Source of the DNA: Natrinema pellirubrum DSM 15624
GTDB taxonomy: Archaea; Halobacteriota; Halobacteria; Halobacteriales; Natrialbaceae
Length of the DNA: 64,000 nt
Direction of reading: 5' to 3'
Assembly: GCF_000230735.2 (NCBI RefSeq)
Contig: NC_019962.1
Span: 1,550,001 to 1,614,000, forward strand
In this document: one piece after another, positions 54,275-63,788 of the stretch
How positions within the stretch are numbered: position 1 is the first letter of the stretch
Layout: each line of letters starts with the position of its first letter
Notes under the pieces: model-generated
The model's database searches: none
What the model was told of the DNA's origin: nothing
The model's input: only the letters and a program-made list of their open reading frames with translations
Program-made: the position numbers and the translations under genes

Positions 54275-54572
54275 GGATCGACAACTACCGTCCGGAGTGC
54301 CCTGGGTTTTGCGAAGGCTTTTATACTCCGCAAAGAATAGCCTCGAGTAAGCGGGTTCTCCCTGGAATTTCCCGCACGAACCAGGATAACCGATCCGGGA
54401 GCGTGTTCGTCAGGCGTGGTGTCGAAACGATGATTCGGGAGACGAAACAGCACGCGAATCGTCGTCCGCCGCGGGCGCTCGGTTCCGACACCCCGATCCC
54501 GATCTCCCCCACCCATCTGACGTCACACTCGGTTCTGGACGGCGAGTTCACGCAATCCACATTCGGCGACCT
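54275..54572. other. divergent intergenic region upstream of aCPSF1
   Basis: A 298-bp spacer between divergent genes; the only clear element is the cttttatac TATA-like sequence at 54317-54325, which could serve the leftward gene. No credible open frame. Confidence 0.4.
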
Positions 54573-56507
54573 ATGAGTACTGTAGAGCAGCAACTCGACG
54601 ATCTCAAAGCACAGATCACGAGCGAGTTACCGAGCGATATCTCGGTCTCCTCAGTGAAATACGAAGGCCCAGAACTGGTGGTCTACACTCGCGATCCGAA
54701 GAAGTTCGCCCAGCAGGGCGACCTCATTCGGCAACTGGCGAGCAAGCTTCGCAAGCGGATCACCGTTCGTCCCGATCCGAGCGTCCTCTCGCGGCCAGAA
54801 CAGGCCCGCGAGGAGATCATGAACGTGATCCCCGACGACGCCGGAGTCACGGATCTCGACTTCCACGCCGACACCGGCGAAGTCGTCATCGAGGCCGAAA
54901 AGCCCGGCATGGTCATCGGCCGTCACGGGTCGACGCTCCGGGAAATCACGAAAAACGTCGGCTGGACGCCCGAAGTTGTCCGCACGCCGCCGATCGAGTC
55001 CTCGACCGTCTCGAACGTTCGGAGCTTCCTCAAGCAGGAACGCGACGAGCGCCGGGACATTCTGGAGAAGGTCGGCCGACAGATCCACCGCGAGGAGATG
55101 TCCGACGACGAGTACGTCCGCATCACCACGCTGGGCTGCTGTCGCGAGGTCGGTCGCGCCTCCTTCATCCTCTCGACGCCCGAGACGCGGATCCTCATCG
55201 ACTGCGGGGACAAGCCCGGCGCGGAAGGCGAAGTGCCGTACCTCCACGCGCCCGAGGCGCTCGGCGCGGGCCCACAGACCATCGACGCGGTCGTGCTGAC
55301 CCACGCTCACCTCGACCACTCCGCACTGATCCCGCTCCTGTTCAAGTACGGCTACGACGGCCCGATCTACTGTACCGAGCCCACCCGGGACATGATGGGG
55401 CTGCTGACGCTCGACTACCTCGACGTCGCGGCCAAGGAGGGCCGCAGCCCGCCCTACGAGAGCGAGCAGGTCCGCGAGGCGATCAAACACTGCATCCCGC
55501 TCGAGTACGGCGACGTCACCGACATCGCGCCCGACGTCAAGCTCACGTTCCACAACGCGGGCCACATTCTCGGCTCGGCCGTCTCGCACTTCCACATCGG
55601 TGACGGCCTCTACAACGTCGCCTTCTCCGGCGACATCCACTACGACGACACCCGCCTGTTCAACGGCGCAGTCAACGACTTCCCCCGCGTCGAGACGCTC
55701 GTCCTCGAGTCGACTTACGGCGGTCGCAACGACTACCAGACCGATCAGGAAGACTCCGAGCGCAACCTCAAGGAGGTCATCAACGAGACCTACGAGCGCG
55801 ACGGCAAGGTCGTCATCCCCGCCTTCGCCGTGGGGCGATCACAGGAGATCATGCTCGTCTTAGAGGAGGCGATGCGCAACGGCGATATTCCGTCGATGCC
55901 GGTCCATCTCGACGGGATGATCTGGGAGGCGACTGCGATCCACACGACCTACCCCGAGTACCTCCGGGACGACCTGCGCGACCGGATCTTCCACGAAGAC
56001 GAGAACCCGTTCCTCGCCGACGAGTTCAACCACATCGACGGCGGCGAGGAAGAACGGCAGGACGTCGCCGACGGCGAGCCCTGTATCATCCTCTCGACCT
56101 CGGGGATGGTCACCGGCGGTCCGATCATGTCCTGGCTCTCCCACATCGGCCCCGATCCGGACTCCTCGCTCGTCTTCGTTGGCTACCAGGCTCAGGGAAC
56201 GCTTGGTCGTCGCATCCAGAACGGCTGGGACGAGATCCCCACCAGCGAGGTCGGTGCCATGGGCAACGGCGGCGGCCGCGGCACCCTCTCGCTGAACATG
56301 AACGTCGAAACCGTCGACGGCTTCTCCGGCCATGCCGACCGCGCCGGCCTCGAGAACTTCGTCAAGACGATGAACCCCCGTCCGGAGAAGGTGCTGTGTG
56401 TTCACGGCGACGAACGCTCCACGCAGGACCTCTCGTCGGCACTCTACCACGAGTACGATATGCGGACCTTCGCGCCGAAGAACTTGGAGACCTTCCGCTT
56501 CCTCTGA
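54573..56507 (+). CDS. beta-CASP ribonuclease aCPSF1 / FttA
   Basis: A 644-residue archaeal CPSF1, the factor that ends transcription by cutting nascent RNA. Residues ~1-150 hold two KH-type domains (IRQLASKLRKRITVRPDPSVL and PGMVIGRHGSTLREIT with its GxxG). The metallo-beta-lactamase core has VVLTHAHLDHSALIPLLF (H-x-H-x-D-H), AGHILGSAVSHFHIG and GDIHYDD, and the beta-CASP domain has STYGGR, FAVGRSQEIM and FSGHADRAGLENFV. Near-perfect conservation and typical length. It has its own promoter. Confidence 0.96.
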   Translation: MSTVEQQLDDLKAQITSELPSDISVSSVKYEGPELVVYTRDPKKFAQQGDLIRQLASKLRKRITVRPDPSVLSRPEQAREEIMNVIPDDAGVTDLDFHADTGEVVIEAEKPGMVIGRHGSTLREITKNVGWTPEVVRTPPIESSTVSNVRSFLKQERDERRDILEKVGRQIHREEMSDDEYVRITTLGCCREVGRASFILSTPETRILIDCGDKPGAEGEVPYLHAPEALGAGPQTIDAVVLTHAHLDHSALIPLLFKYGYDGPIYCTEPTRDMMGLLTLDYLDVAAKEGRSPPYESEQVREAIKHCIPLEYGDVTDIAPDVKLTFHNAGHILGSAVSHFHIGDGLYNVAFSGDIHYDDTRLFNGAVNDFPRVETLVLESTYGGRNDYQTDQEDSERNLKEVINETYERDGKVVIPAFAVGRSQEIMLVLEEAMRNGDIPSMPVHLDGMIWEATAIHTTYPEYLRDDLRDRIFHEDENPFLADEFNHIDGGEEERQDVADGEPCIILSTSGMVTGGPIMSWLSHIGPDPDSSLVFVGYQAQGTLGRRIQNGWDEIPTSEVGAMGNGGGRGTLSLNMNVETVDGFSGHADRAGLENFVKTMNPRPEKVLCVHGDERSTQDLSSALYHEYDMRTFAPKNLETFRFL

Positions 56508-56624
56508 TCGGCTTCGAAAACAGAAATCACGTCGCGATTTTCGGGGCCGCGCGTGTTCGCTCCGTGATTGTGCCGCCTTTCCCGGGGCAGTACCCGCTCG
56601 AGTCCGTGACACGACCGTCGCCGG

Positions 56625-58322
56625 TCAGTCCCCGAGCGGCGCTGGACGCTCCCGTCGAGCCTCGACTTTCGGGAGTTCCACGACGAACGCCGCGCCACCC
56701 TCCTCGGCAGTTTCGACCCACACGTCGCCGCCGTAGCCTTCGACGAGGGTATCGACCAGATAGAGACCGATTCCGGTGCCCTCGCTCTCGAGGCCTTTCT
56801 GACCGCGCCCGAAGATTTCGTCGCGTTGTTCCTCGGGAACACCGGGGCCGTTGTCCGCGACGCGGATCGCGACGGTTTCGTCCCGGTCCGTGATCGAAAG
56901 CACCACGCGTGGGTCGTCCGCGTCGTTGTGTAGCACAGCGTTGTTGAGGAGGTTCGTGAACACGGACGACAACATCTCGTTGGCCCGTACCGTCACGTCG
57001 GCCGGCGGTTCGTCATCGAGACGGAACGACGCGTCGGGGTAGCTGGTTCGTGCTTTCTCGAGTTGATTCGAGACGACGGGCAGCAGGTGAACGGGTTCGA
57101 GGTCCAGATCGCCGTCAGTCGTTAGCGTTTCAACGAGATCACCGATGACCTGCGTGAGGTCGACGACATGATCGCTACTCTCGAGCATCAACTCGAGGTG
57201 TTCCTCGCCGTCGGGGTCGACGTAATCGGCGAGGAGGTCGCCACGACCGATGATAACGTTCATTTCGTTTCGAATATCGTGGCGAACGATCCGATTGAGG
57301 ACGGTCAGTTCCCGTTCCCGGTTTTTCAGTTGCGTGATGTCTCGGAGGACGATCAACTGGCCGGTCTGGTTCCCTCGGGAGTCCGTGAGCGGCGACAGTT
57401 GGATGGCGAAGTGTCGCGTCTCACCGTCGGTTTCGAACGCCCATTCCGTTCGGGCGTCGGCGGTGTCGGTACACTCGGCAAACGGGGCCGAGGGAAACGC
57501 CGCCGCGAGCGAGTCACCGATCGAGATCTCGGTGTCGGCGAGTCGTTTGGCCGAGGGGTTCGCATCGACGATCCGATTCGCCGCGTTGACGACGAGGACG
57601 GCGTCCTGCATGTTGTCGATCACTTTCGTCCGCGCAACGGGAACGATATCGAGGAGTTGCAAGCGATCCACTGCGACGTAGAAGCCGACGACCTTCACCG
57701 TACTCGTCAGGGCAAGCGTATCGACGGGGACGTACCCGAGCCACCAGACGAGCAGCCCGACCGTAACGAACAGGATCGTCGCAATGAGGACGCCCGCTTG
57801 CTTTTCGAACCCCGGAAGCGAGCGGAGCAGTCGGATCAGCAGGTAGACTGCGAGCCCGAGATACGCCAACATCGTCACGGCGTAGATCCAGTACAGCGGT
57901 TCGAACGTGGGCACGAGGAGTCCGGTCGCCGGGTCGATCGACGCGGTGTACACCCACTCGTGACGATAGTTCGTCCACGCCGCAAACTGGATCAAGACCG
58001 GAACGACGGCGAGTACGGCCCCGTTTCGATACGTTATGTACTCCTCGTTGTTGGTGTACTCGATCGCCATGAGCAGATAGCCGATCCCCATGAACGACCC
58101 CGCGACGAACCGCCAGTTCCACCAGAAGAGCTTCGTCGACTCCGCCGTCGCGAACAACTGCAACGACACCGTCACGGAGAGGATGATCACGCCAGCGATG
58201 TCCAACAGGAACCCTTTGGCTCCCCGCCGGTCGCGGCGTTGCCAGATCGTACTCAACAGGACGGTACAGACGACCGCCGCGGTGATATACGGGAGCGCTA
58301 TCGGCGTGTATTCGTACGTCAT
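56625..58322 (-). CDS. sensor histidine kinase with N-terminal 7TM domain
   Basis: A 565-residue membrane kinase. Seven hydrophobic segments in residues 1-~220 form the histidine-kinase N-terminal 7TM region (YITAAVVCTVLLSTIW, LLDIAGVIILSVTVSLQLFA...). Then a PAS domain of ~110 residues precedes the H-box LNRIVRHDIRNEMNVIIGRGD, with the phosphoacceptor His followed by D-I-R-N. The ATPase has the N-box NLLNNAVLHND, DNGPGVPEEQRDEIFGRGQKG and GTGIGLYLV. No response regulator is adjacent, so it is an orphan kinase. Confidence 0.9.
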   Translation of the reverse strand: MTYEYTPIALPYITAAVVCTVLLSTIWQRRDRRGAKGFLLDIAGVIILSVTVSLQLFATAESTKLFWWNWRFVAGSFMGIGYLLMAIEYTNNEEYITYRNGAVLAVVPVLIQFAAWTNYRHEWVYTASIDPATGLLVPTFEPLYWIYAVTMLAYLGLAVYLLIRLLRSLPGFEKQAGVLIATILFVTVGLLVWWLGYVPVDTLALTSTVKVVGFYVAVDRLQLLDIVPVARTKVIDNMQDAVLVVNAANRIVDANPSAKRLADTEISIGDSLAAAFPSAPFAECTDTADARTEWAFETDGETRHFAIQLSPLTDSRGNQTGQLIVLRDITQLKNRERELTVLNRIVRHDIRNEMNVIIGRGDLLADYVDPDGEEHLELMLESSDHVVDLTQVIGDLVETLTTDGDLDLEPVHLLPVVSNQLEKARTSYPDASFRLDDEPPADVTVRANEMLSSVFTNLLNNAVLHNDADDPRVVLSITDRDETVAIRVADNGPGVPEEQRDEIFGRGQKGLESEGTGIGLYLVDTLVEGYGGDVWVETAEEGGAAFVVELPKVEARRERPAPLGD

Positions 58323-58628
58323 ATTTCGGTAGCGGACCTGTATTGGTCAGTTTCGTCTCCTCGAGGGGGCGACAGCTGTCGCGCGTTTCCGTCGGTCGGG
58401 TGACAGCACTGGCGGTTCGGACGCGGACATCCTCGCGGTGGACCGGCCGAAAGCGGAAACGTAAAACACGGTGTTTTTCGTTTGACACCGAGTATCAACC
58501 GTCGAGTTGCATTAACGTTGTGGCAATGATGGAGTCGCACCGCCGCTCGTAGGGGATCGTTCTCGACTGTCGTCACACGTCGGCGTCCCAGCGAGTACTC
58601 TCGGCCGCCATCCACTGCCGGACGGCGG
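58323..58628. other. intergenic region between kinase and bluB
   Basis: A 306-bp spacer on the leftward strand between bluB and the kinase start. It contains a perfect 15-bp palindrome, aaaacac-g-gtgtttt (58463-58477), with a related gtttgacacc next to it. This could be an operator for the kinase gene. Open frames are not credible. Confidence 0.4.
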
Positions 58629-59363
58629 CTACCGTGGCTGCGGTTCGGAGCGAGAACGCGGCTCGTGGCCGCGATCGCTGTCAGTGCCATGCTCGCGGGC
58701 AGCGTTGGTCGCCCGATCCGGGTTCCACCCTCCCTCGTGGACGAGCGTCTCCACGTCGAGTCGCTCGCGCCAGCCTTCCTGCTGGAGGACGGGTTCGTCG
58801 GGGAACCCGTCCTCGGGATAGCCCAGACAGAGATACGCGATCGGCTTGACGTGGGCCGGAATGTCGAGAGCCTCCCGGACCTCGTGAGGGTAGAGGACGC
58901 TTACCCAGCCGACGCCGATCCCCTCCGCACGGGCGGCCAGCCAGAGGTTCTGCACGGCGAGACAGGTCGAGTATACGTCGGTCCGCCGCATCGAACTTCG
59001 CCCCAACACGTGGGGTGCGCCCCGGGTCGGATCGCAGGTCACGCAGACGTTGACCGGCGACTCGCGGATTCCCTCGAGTTTCAGCTCGGCGAACTCGCTT
59101 CGCCGCGGTTCCTTGTACCCCTCGCGGGCGGCCGCGATAGCGCGATCGGCGATCTCGGCGATCTCGGCTTTCGTCTCCGTCTCACGGACCACGACGAGGT
59201 CCCACGGCTGGGAGAAACCGACGCTCGGGGCGTGATGGGCGGCCTCGAGGAGTCGCTCGAGGACGCCGTCGGGAATCGGGTCGTCGCGGAATCGCCGGAT
59301 ATCCCGCCGTGTGAAGATCGCCTTGTACACTGCGTCCCGTTCCGCGTCGCTGAACGCAACCAT
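58629..59363 (-). CDS. bluB: 5,6-dimethylbenzimidazole synthase BluB
   Basis: A 244-residue nitroreductase-fold protein. It begins VAFSDAERDAVYKAIFTRRDIRRFRDDPIPDGVLERLLEAAHHAPSVGFSQPWDLVVVRE, the BluB flavin-binding start. SVLYPHEVREALDIP and AYLCLGYPEDGFPDEPVLQQEGW, with the P-V-L-Q/E-x-x-G-W ending, are BluB-specific and separate it from general nitroreductases. It cleaves FMNH2 to the lower ligand of cobalamin. The last ~25 residues are an extra hydrophilic tail. A TATA-like tataaa precedes the start (complement of 59391-59396). Confidence 0.9.
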   Translation of the reverse strand: MVAFSDAERDAVYKAIFTRRDIRRFRDDPIPDGVLERLLEAAHHAPSVGFSQPWDLVVVRETETKAEIAEIADRAIAAAREGYKEPRRSEFAELKLEGIRESPVNVCVTCDPTRGAPHVLGRSSMRRTDVYSTCLAVQNLWLAARAEGIGVGWVSVLYPHEVREALDIPAHVKPIAYLCLGYPEDGFPDEPVLQQEGWRERLDVETLVHEGGWNPDRATNAAREHGTDSDRGHEPRSRSEPQPR

Positions 59364-59462
59364 TGTTTCACGAATGAAAGTTCGATTGTATAAAGGCGCT
59401 GACTGCCGGTTACGTCATCGACTCGAGCGAGACGGGTCGGGACCGTGTCGTGGCCGGGTCCG

Positions 59463-60281
59463 TCACTCCGCCTCGGGGGCCTCGGCCGGGTCGACGACCT
59501 CGCCCGTTTCCGGATAGACGCCGACCTGATCGCAGCGGTCCGCCATGGGACAGGCGTCGGGGTCCTCGAGGCAGGCCGGCGTGCGCGCCCGGCAGTACTC
59601 GCGGCCGAACTGGATCGTCGCCGTATGTCCGAAGCCACACTTGGCTGCGGGCACGTCGCGCTCGAGAACCTCGCGGACGGCCTCGTGGTCGGCATCCGGC
59701 GGCGCGATCCCCATGCGCCGATAGATCCGGTGGACATGGGTATCGACGGGGAAGACGCCGCCGCGACCGCCGGCGAAAAGCAGGACGCAATCGGCGGTCT
59801 TCGGCCCCACGCCACGGACCTCGAGCAGCGTCTCGCGGACCTCGGCCGGTGGCTCGTCCTTGACGAACGCGTCGAACGCCGCGGCGGAGCCGAACTCCTC
59901 GAGGACCCACTCGGCGGTGTCGATGATGGTCTCGGACTTCTGGTTGTACAGGCCCGCGCCGCTGATCGTCTCGGCGAGCGTCGACTGCTCGGCGGCTGCG
60001 AGCGATTCCACGAGGTCGATGTCGTCGCCATCGTAGCGCTCGATCAGCGCGTCGTGGGCCGGCTGACTGGCCTTGTCGCTCGTGTTCTGACTCAGGATCG
60101 TCCGGACGAGACAGGTGAAGGCGTCCCGACCGCCGTACTCCTTTTGCCAGAACAGTTCGCCCAGCCGGTCGACGACCTCCTCGGCACGGGTATCGGCCGT
60201 CGCCGGATCGAACTCGGCGGCGCGGCCGCCGCCGGCCGTCCCGCCGCTGATGTTGACCGCTGGCTCCGAGTCGTCGCTCAT
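59463..60281 (-). CDS. nth: endonuclease III
   Basis: A 272-residue DNA glycosylase/AP lyase that removes oxidised pyrimidines. The helix-hairpin-helix with its catalytic Lys is LLEVRGVGPKTADCVLLF and the catalytic Asp is in FPVDTHVHRIYRRMG. The C-terminal Fe-S loop reads C-x6-C-x6-C-x5-C (CRARTPAC, LEDPDAC, PMADRC), where the bacterial form has x2 in the middle. The start MSDDSEPAVN was chosen; it is followed by a Gly-rich, family-variable extension. A non-canonical longer N-terminus is unlikely. Confidence 0.93.
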   Translation of the reverse strand: MSDDSEPAVNISGGTAGGGRAAEFDPATADTRAEEVVDRLGELFWQKEYGGRDAFTCLVRTILSQNTSDKASQPAHDALIERYDGDDIDLVESLAAAEQSTLAETISGAGLYNQKSETIIDTAEWVLEEFGSAAAFDAFVKDEPPAEVRETLLEVRGVGPKTADCVLLFAGGRGGVFPVDTHVHRIYRRMGIAPPDADHEAVREVLERDVPAAKCGFGHTATIQFGREYCRARTPACLEDPDACPMADRCDQVGVYPETGEVVDPAEAPEAE

Positions 60282-60356
60282 ACTGCCCCGTTCGGACTTC
60301 GACCCCAAAACCGCGGCGGACGGTCGGCGGACCGACGGTTGTGGCCCGGGACCCGC

Positions 60357-60770
60357 CTACTCGACGGTGATCGTCACCGTCGCCTCGGCACCGTCGGAAA
60401 GCGCCGCCACGAGGTCGCGGTCGAACCCCTCGGCTGCGAACTCGGCACTGTTGACGATCGTCCGGTCGTCGACGTAGTCGCTCGTTCGCCCGACCGCGCT
60501 GCGTTCGTTCGTAAACTCGAGGGCGGGATCGCCCCGTCCGGTCACGGACGCCGTGTGGCCGTCGGCCTCGAGCGTGACGGTAATCGTCGCGTTGGAGTCC
60601 TGACAAGCTGCGACGAACTCGGGATCGAAGTCGGCCGGCGCGCGGTCAGCCTCGATCGCGAGGATGCAGTCGCCGGCGGGCGTGAGGTAGTCGTCGGTCG
60701 TCACCTCGAACGTGCTGGCGTGTTCGGCGGTGACGTTCTCGTGGCCGCGAGCGTGAATGACCTCTTCCAT
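60357..60770 (-). CDS. DUF371 family protein
   Basis: A 137-residue archaeal DUF371 protein. The diagnostic N-terminus EEVIHARGHENVTAEHASTFEVTTDDYLTPAGDCILAIEADRAPADF is followed by strands ATITVTLEADGHTASVTGRGD and TIVNSAEFAAEGFDRDLVAALSDG. DUF371 proteins are widespread in archaea and of unknown function; the fold is predicted beta-rich. It lies 75 bp upstream of nth, in the same direction. Confidence 0.88.
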   Translation of the reverse strand: MEEVIHARGHENVTAEHASTFEVTTDDYLTPAGDCILAIEADRAPADFDPEFVAACQDSNATITVTLEADGHTASVTGRGDPALEFTNERSAVGRTSDYVDDRTIVNSAEFAAEGFDRDLVAALSDGAEATVTITVE

Positions 60771-60830
60771 GGACGGCGGTTCGTCGCCGCCGGGAAAACG
60801 GGATCGAATCGGGGCGGGGAAGCGGTGGTC

Positions 60831-61205
60831 TCACTCGCCGGCCGTCGACCGATAGCCGTCGCGAAACTGTCGAACGACTGCCCCGATGGCGTTGCCCAGA
60901 ACGACGAAAAGCAAGATTGCGACGATGCCACCGCTCAGTTCGGCGTTCGGTGAGCCCGTCGCGATCCCGACGATCACTGCGACCACCCCGCCGGCGACGG
61001 CCAGCGCGGCCAGCCCGAGTTGGAGATCGGACCCGGTCCGGCGGGCTAACAGCGACTGCGGGAGGCCGACGCCGACGATCAAGTAAATCGCGATCCCGAT
61101 CGGCGTGATCCCGAGCAGGGCCGGGCTCTCGGTGATCGCGCTCGCGACGGCGGCACACAGCAGCGTCAAGACGAAGCAACCCCCAACGAGGAGTGCGTCC
61201 TTCAT
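60831..61205 (-). CDS. four-helix membrane protein (124 aa)
   Basis: A 124-residue protein with four hydrophobic helices (LLVGGCFVLTLLCAAVASAI, LLGITPIGIAIYLIVGVGLP, LAALAVAGGVVAVIVGIA, GGIVAILLFVVLGNAIGAVVRQF). It is similar in plan to small DUF5518-like haloarchaeal membrane proteins. No motif suggests transport or catalysis. The short C-terminal tail is charged. Confidence 0.7.
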   Translation of the reverse strand: MKDALLVGGCFVLTLLCAAVASAITESPALLGITPIGIAIYLIVGVGLPQSLLARRTGSDLQLGLAALAVAGGVVAVIVGIATGSPNAELSGGIVAILLFVVLGNAIGAVVRQFRDGYRSTAGE

Positions 61206-61268
61206 ACGTTCTGATCATTCCGCGACGAAAATAGCTCTTTCGTCGGTCGTCAATGCGACGAGCCGTGG

Positions 61269-62612
61269 TCAGACGAGGCTCGCGCCGTCGAACTCGCCGC
61301 GGCTGTACTCGAGGTCCAGCAGGTCGAGGATCGTCGGCGTGATATCGAAGAGGTCGGCGTCCTCGATCGTCGCGTCCGGCGAGTCGATGTACAGCGACGT
61401 GTCGTCGAAACTGTGCATCCCGTTGCGCGGGCCGGTGTCGAAGACCTCGCCCTCGCCTTTGAAGCCGGATTTGAGGTCAAAGCCGTTGTTCGGGATCGCG
61501 ACCAAGTCCGGCGCGATGTCGGCGTGATCGCCGCGGAACGCTTCTTCTTTCTCGACGACGCGGTCGACGACCTTGTTGCCGTCGGGGCCCTCGAGCGCCT
61601 CGAGGTCAGCCTTGAGTTGGTCGCGGACCGCGTCGTACTCGTCTTCGGGGACGGCACCGCGGGGCTCTCGTCCCTCGAGGTTGATGTAGAACCGGCCCGG
61701 AATGAACGAGTAGGCCTTGGTATCGTCGGAGATGTCGCCCAGTTCCTCGGGGTCGTCCGTCCCGAAGGAGAGCCACCCCTCCTCCCGAAGCCACTCGTTG
61801 AAGTGGACCTCGTAGTCGAGGCTGGTAAAGCCGTGGTCGGAGGCGACGATTAGCGTGACGTCGTCGGGCAGCGACTCCCGGAGGCGGCCGATGTAGTTGT
61901 CGACTTTCTTGTAGAATTCGATGAACTCGTCTTTGTACTCGCCGTCGCGCTCGTAGTCTTTGAACAGGAAGTGGTTGACCCGGTCGGTCGTCATGAAGAC
62001 GCCGAAGAACAGGTCCCAGTCGTCCTCCTCGATGTAGTGCTGGAAGGCCTCGTACTGGGCGTCGACGGTCGCGTGGGCGTCCTCGATGAACTCGGATTTG
62101 TCGTCCTGATGGCCGAGTTTCGGGTTGACGTCGATCCGGTAATCGAGCGTCTCGAGGTAGTCGCGGACGTCGTCGGGGTAGGCGGCCTTGTCGAGGCCGG
62201 GCGAGAGAAAGCCCGAGACCATCCGCTGGACGTCCCGCTGGGGCGGGAAGGTAACGGGGACGTTCATCACGGTGGCCTTGCGGCCGCTCTCCTGGACGCG
62301 GTCCCAGACGCGGTCGGCCTGGACGTCACGTCCCATCGGAACGTAGGTGTCGTAGGTGCCGTTTTCACGATCCTGGAAGCCGTAGACGCCGGTTTCGCCC
62401 GGGTTCATCCCGGTGGTCAGCGACGGCCAGCAAGCGCTGGATTCCGGCGGGACGATACTCGAGATTTCGCCGGCGGTTCCGTCCGCGGCGATCGCAGCAA
62501 AGTTGGGAAACAGTTCCTCGTTCTCCGAGAGGAGACTATACGGTACGCCGTCGACCCCGATAAACGCGACCCGGGGGTCACCGTCGCCCCGTAATCGGTC
62601 GAACAGACCCAT
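61269..62612 (-). CDS. alkaline-phosphatase-superfamily phosphodiesterase/phosphatase
   Basis: A 447-residue enzyme of the type I phosphodiesterase/nucleotide pyrophosphatase family. The first metal-binding Asp is in RVAFIGVDGVPYSLL. The nucleophile region follows (IVPPESSACWPSLTTGMNPGETGVYGFQDR, Ser/Thr of WPSLTTG). Further metal ligands are FMTTDRVNHFLF and LIVASDHGFTS (D-H-G), with a final HADIAPDLVAIP and NGMHSFDDTSLY. The start MGLFDRLRGDGDP was preferred over one nine codons upstream. Related haloarchaeal proteins are mostly uncharacterised; the substrate is unknown. Confidence 0.9.
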   Translation of the reverse strand: MGLFDRLRGDGDPRVAFIGVDGVPYSLLSENEELFPNFAAIAADGTAGEISSIVPPESSACWPSLTTGMNPGETGVYGFQDRENGTYDTYVPMGRDVQADRVWDRVQESGRKATVMNVPVTFPPQRDVQRMVSGFLSPGLDKAAYPDDVRDYLETLDYRIDVNPKLGHQDDKSEFIEDAHATVDAQYEAFQHYIEEDDWDLFFGVFMTTDRVNHFLFKDYERDGEYKDEFIEFYKKVDNYIGRLRESLPDDVTLIVASDHGFTSLDYEVHFNEWLREEGWLSFGTDDPEELGDISDDTKAYSFIPGRFYINLEGREPRGAVPEDEYDAVRDQLKADLEALEGPDGNKVVDRVVEKEEAFRGDHADIAPDLVAIPNNGFDLKSGFKGEGEVFDTGPRNGMHSFDDTSLYIDSPDATIEDADLFDITPTILDLLDLEYSRGEFDGASLV

Positions 62613-62779
62613 AGACGGACGTAGTTCGACCGCATACAAGAAGGTTCGTTTCGAGACACTGTTTTCCGAACGGCTGAGGCACGAACCGGCGGTACCCGCT
62701 GGGCGAGGACACAGTGGGGTGATACACGCGGTGTCTCCGGAGTGCTAGACGCGGTGTAGACGGGTCGTGGACCGCAGTC

Positions 62780-62914
62780 CTACTCGTCGGTCGCGCTCGA
62801 GTCGTCGGGGTCGAAGTTGGCCGGGACGACCGTGAGATGGGCCATACCGGCGGCGGACTCGTCTGTGCCGTCGGCCGACGATGACGTTCTCGGGGCGGAG
62901 TCGGATGCTGCCAT
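62780..62914 (-). CDS. short acidic protein (44 aa)
   Basis: A 44-codon frame, MAASDSAPRTSSSADGTDESAAGMAHLTVVPANFDPDDSSATDE. The C-terminal half could also be made from an internal ATG (MAHLTVVPANFDP). Codon bias is haloarchaeal. There are no domain features. It lies alone between the phosphatase and pyrophosphatase genes. Confidence 0.45.
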   Translation of the reverse strand: MAASDSAPRTSSSADGTDESAAGMAHLTVVPANFDPDDSSATDE

Positions 62915-63053
62915 ACAGGAACGACTACGGCAGGAACGGGGATAAAATTACCCATGCTCATAACGAATCAGCCGGTCGGCCGCGGATAACTCTCGGGTAT
63001 CCGTTCGCGGCAGCGAGAGAAAACGGTGACGCCGCGAGTGCGGCGGGTCCCGT

Positions 63054-63584
63054 CTAGAAGTTCTCGTCGTAGAGGTCCTGGGCGTGTTCGATCGCGTCGT
63101 AGGCGGCCTGCTTGTCCTCCCAGCCCTGCGTCTCGACTTCCTTGCCCTCCTCGAGGTTCTTGTAGGTCGCGAAGAACTCGTCGATCTCGTCGAGTTGCTG
63201 CTGTGGGATGTCGTCGAGATCCTCGATGTGATCGTAGCGCGGGTCCTCGGAGGGGACGGCGATGACCTTGTCGTCCTGTTCGCCGTCGTCGTCCATCTTC
63301 ATCAGCGCGACCGGTCGGGCCTCGATGACACAGCCGGGGAACGTCTGGTCCTCGACGAGGACGAGAACGTCGAAGGGGTCCTCGTCGTCGTAGTACGACT
63401 GCGGGATGAAGCCGTAGTCGCTCGGGTAGTGGACGTTGCTGTGGAGGACGCGGTCCAGCACGACGCCCGGGACGTCCTTATCGTACTCGTACTTGTTTCG
63501 CTCGCCCTTGAGACACTCCACGACGGCGTAGATCTCTTCCGGCGGGTTCGGTCCGGTCTCGAGGTCTTCCCAGAGGTTGACCAT
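63054..63584 (-). CDS. ppa: inorganic pyrophosphatase
   Basis: A 176-residue family I soluble pyrophosphatase. The active-site signature D-x-D-P-x-D is DDEDPFDVLVLVE; KYEYDKDVPGVVLDRVL and YPSDYGFIPQSYYDD hold the catalytic Tyr/Asp/Lys, and SEDPRYDHIEDLDDIP completes the metal site. Length is standard. It drives biosynthetic reactions by removing PPi in the cytosol. Confidence 0.95.
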   Translation of the reverse strand: MVNLWEDLETGPNPPEEIYAVVECLKGERNKYEYDKDVPGVVLDRVLHSNVHYPSDYGFIPQSYYDDEDPFDVLVLVEDQTFPGCVIEARPVALMKMDDDGEQDDKVIAVPSEDPRYDHIEDLDDIPQQQLDEIDEFFATYKNLEEGKEVETQGWEDKQAAYDAIEHAQDLYDENF

Positions 63585-63758
63585 GTACCGGAGGATCGAC
63601 GGTCGATCAAAAAGTACTTTCGTAATCGAGTGTCACTAGTCAGTTGACGGTTGCCAGCTATGGAACAGACGACGAACGGGCCCGTTTCACCGGCGTCCGG
63701 CCGCATCGCGGCCGTACGGCCCATCCAACCCGCTGAAACGACGGAATGGTTGACAAGT

Positions 63759-63766
63759 CTTAAATA
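63759..63766 (+). promoter_or_regulatory. TATA-like box of the PadR-family gene
   Basis: cttaaata is centred ~26 nt before the ATG at 63789. That is the spacing of a leaderless haloarchaeal transcript. Confidence 0.5.
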
Positions 63767-63788
63767 GTCTGGTGACATTTACATAGCC

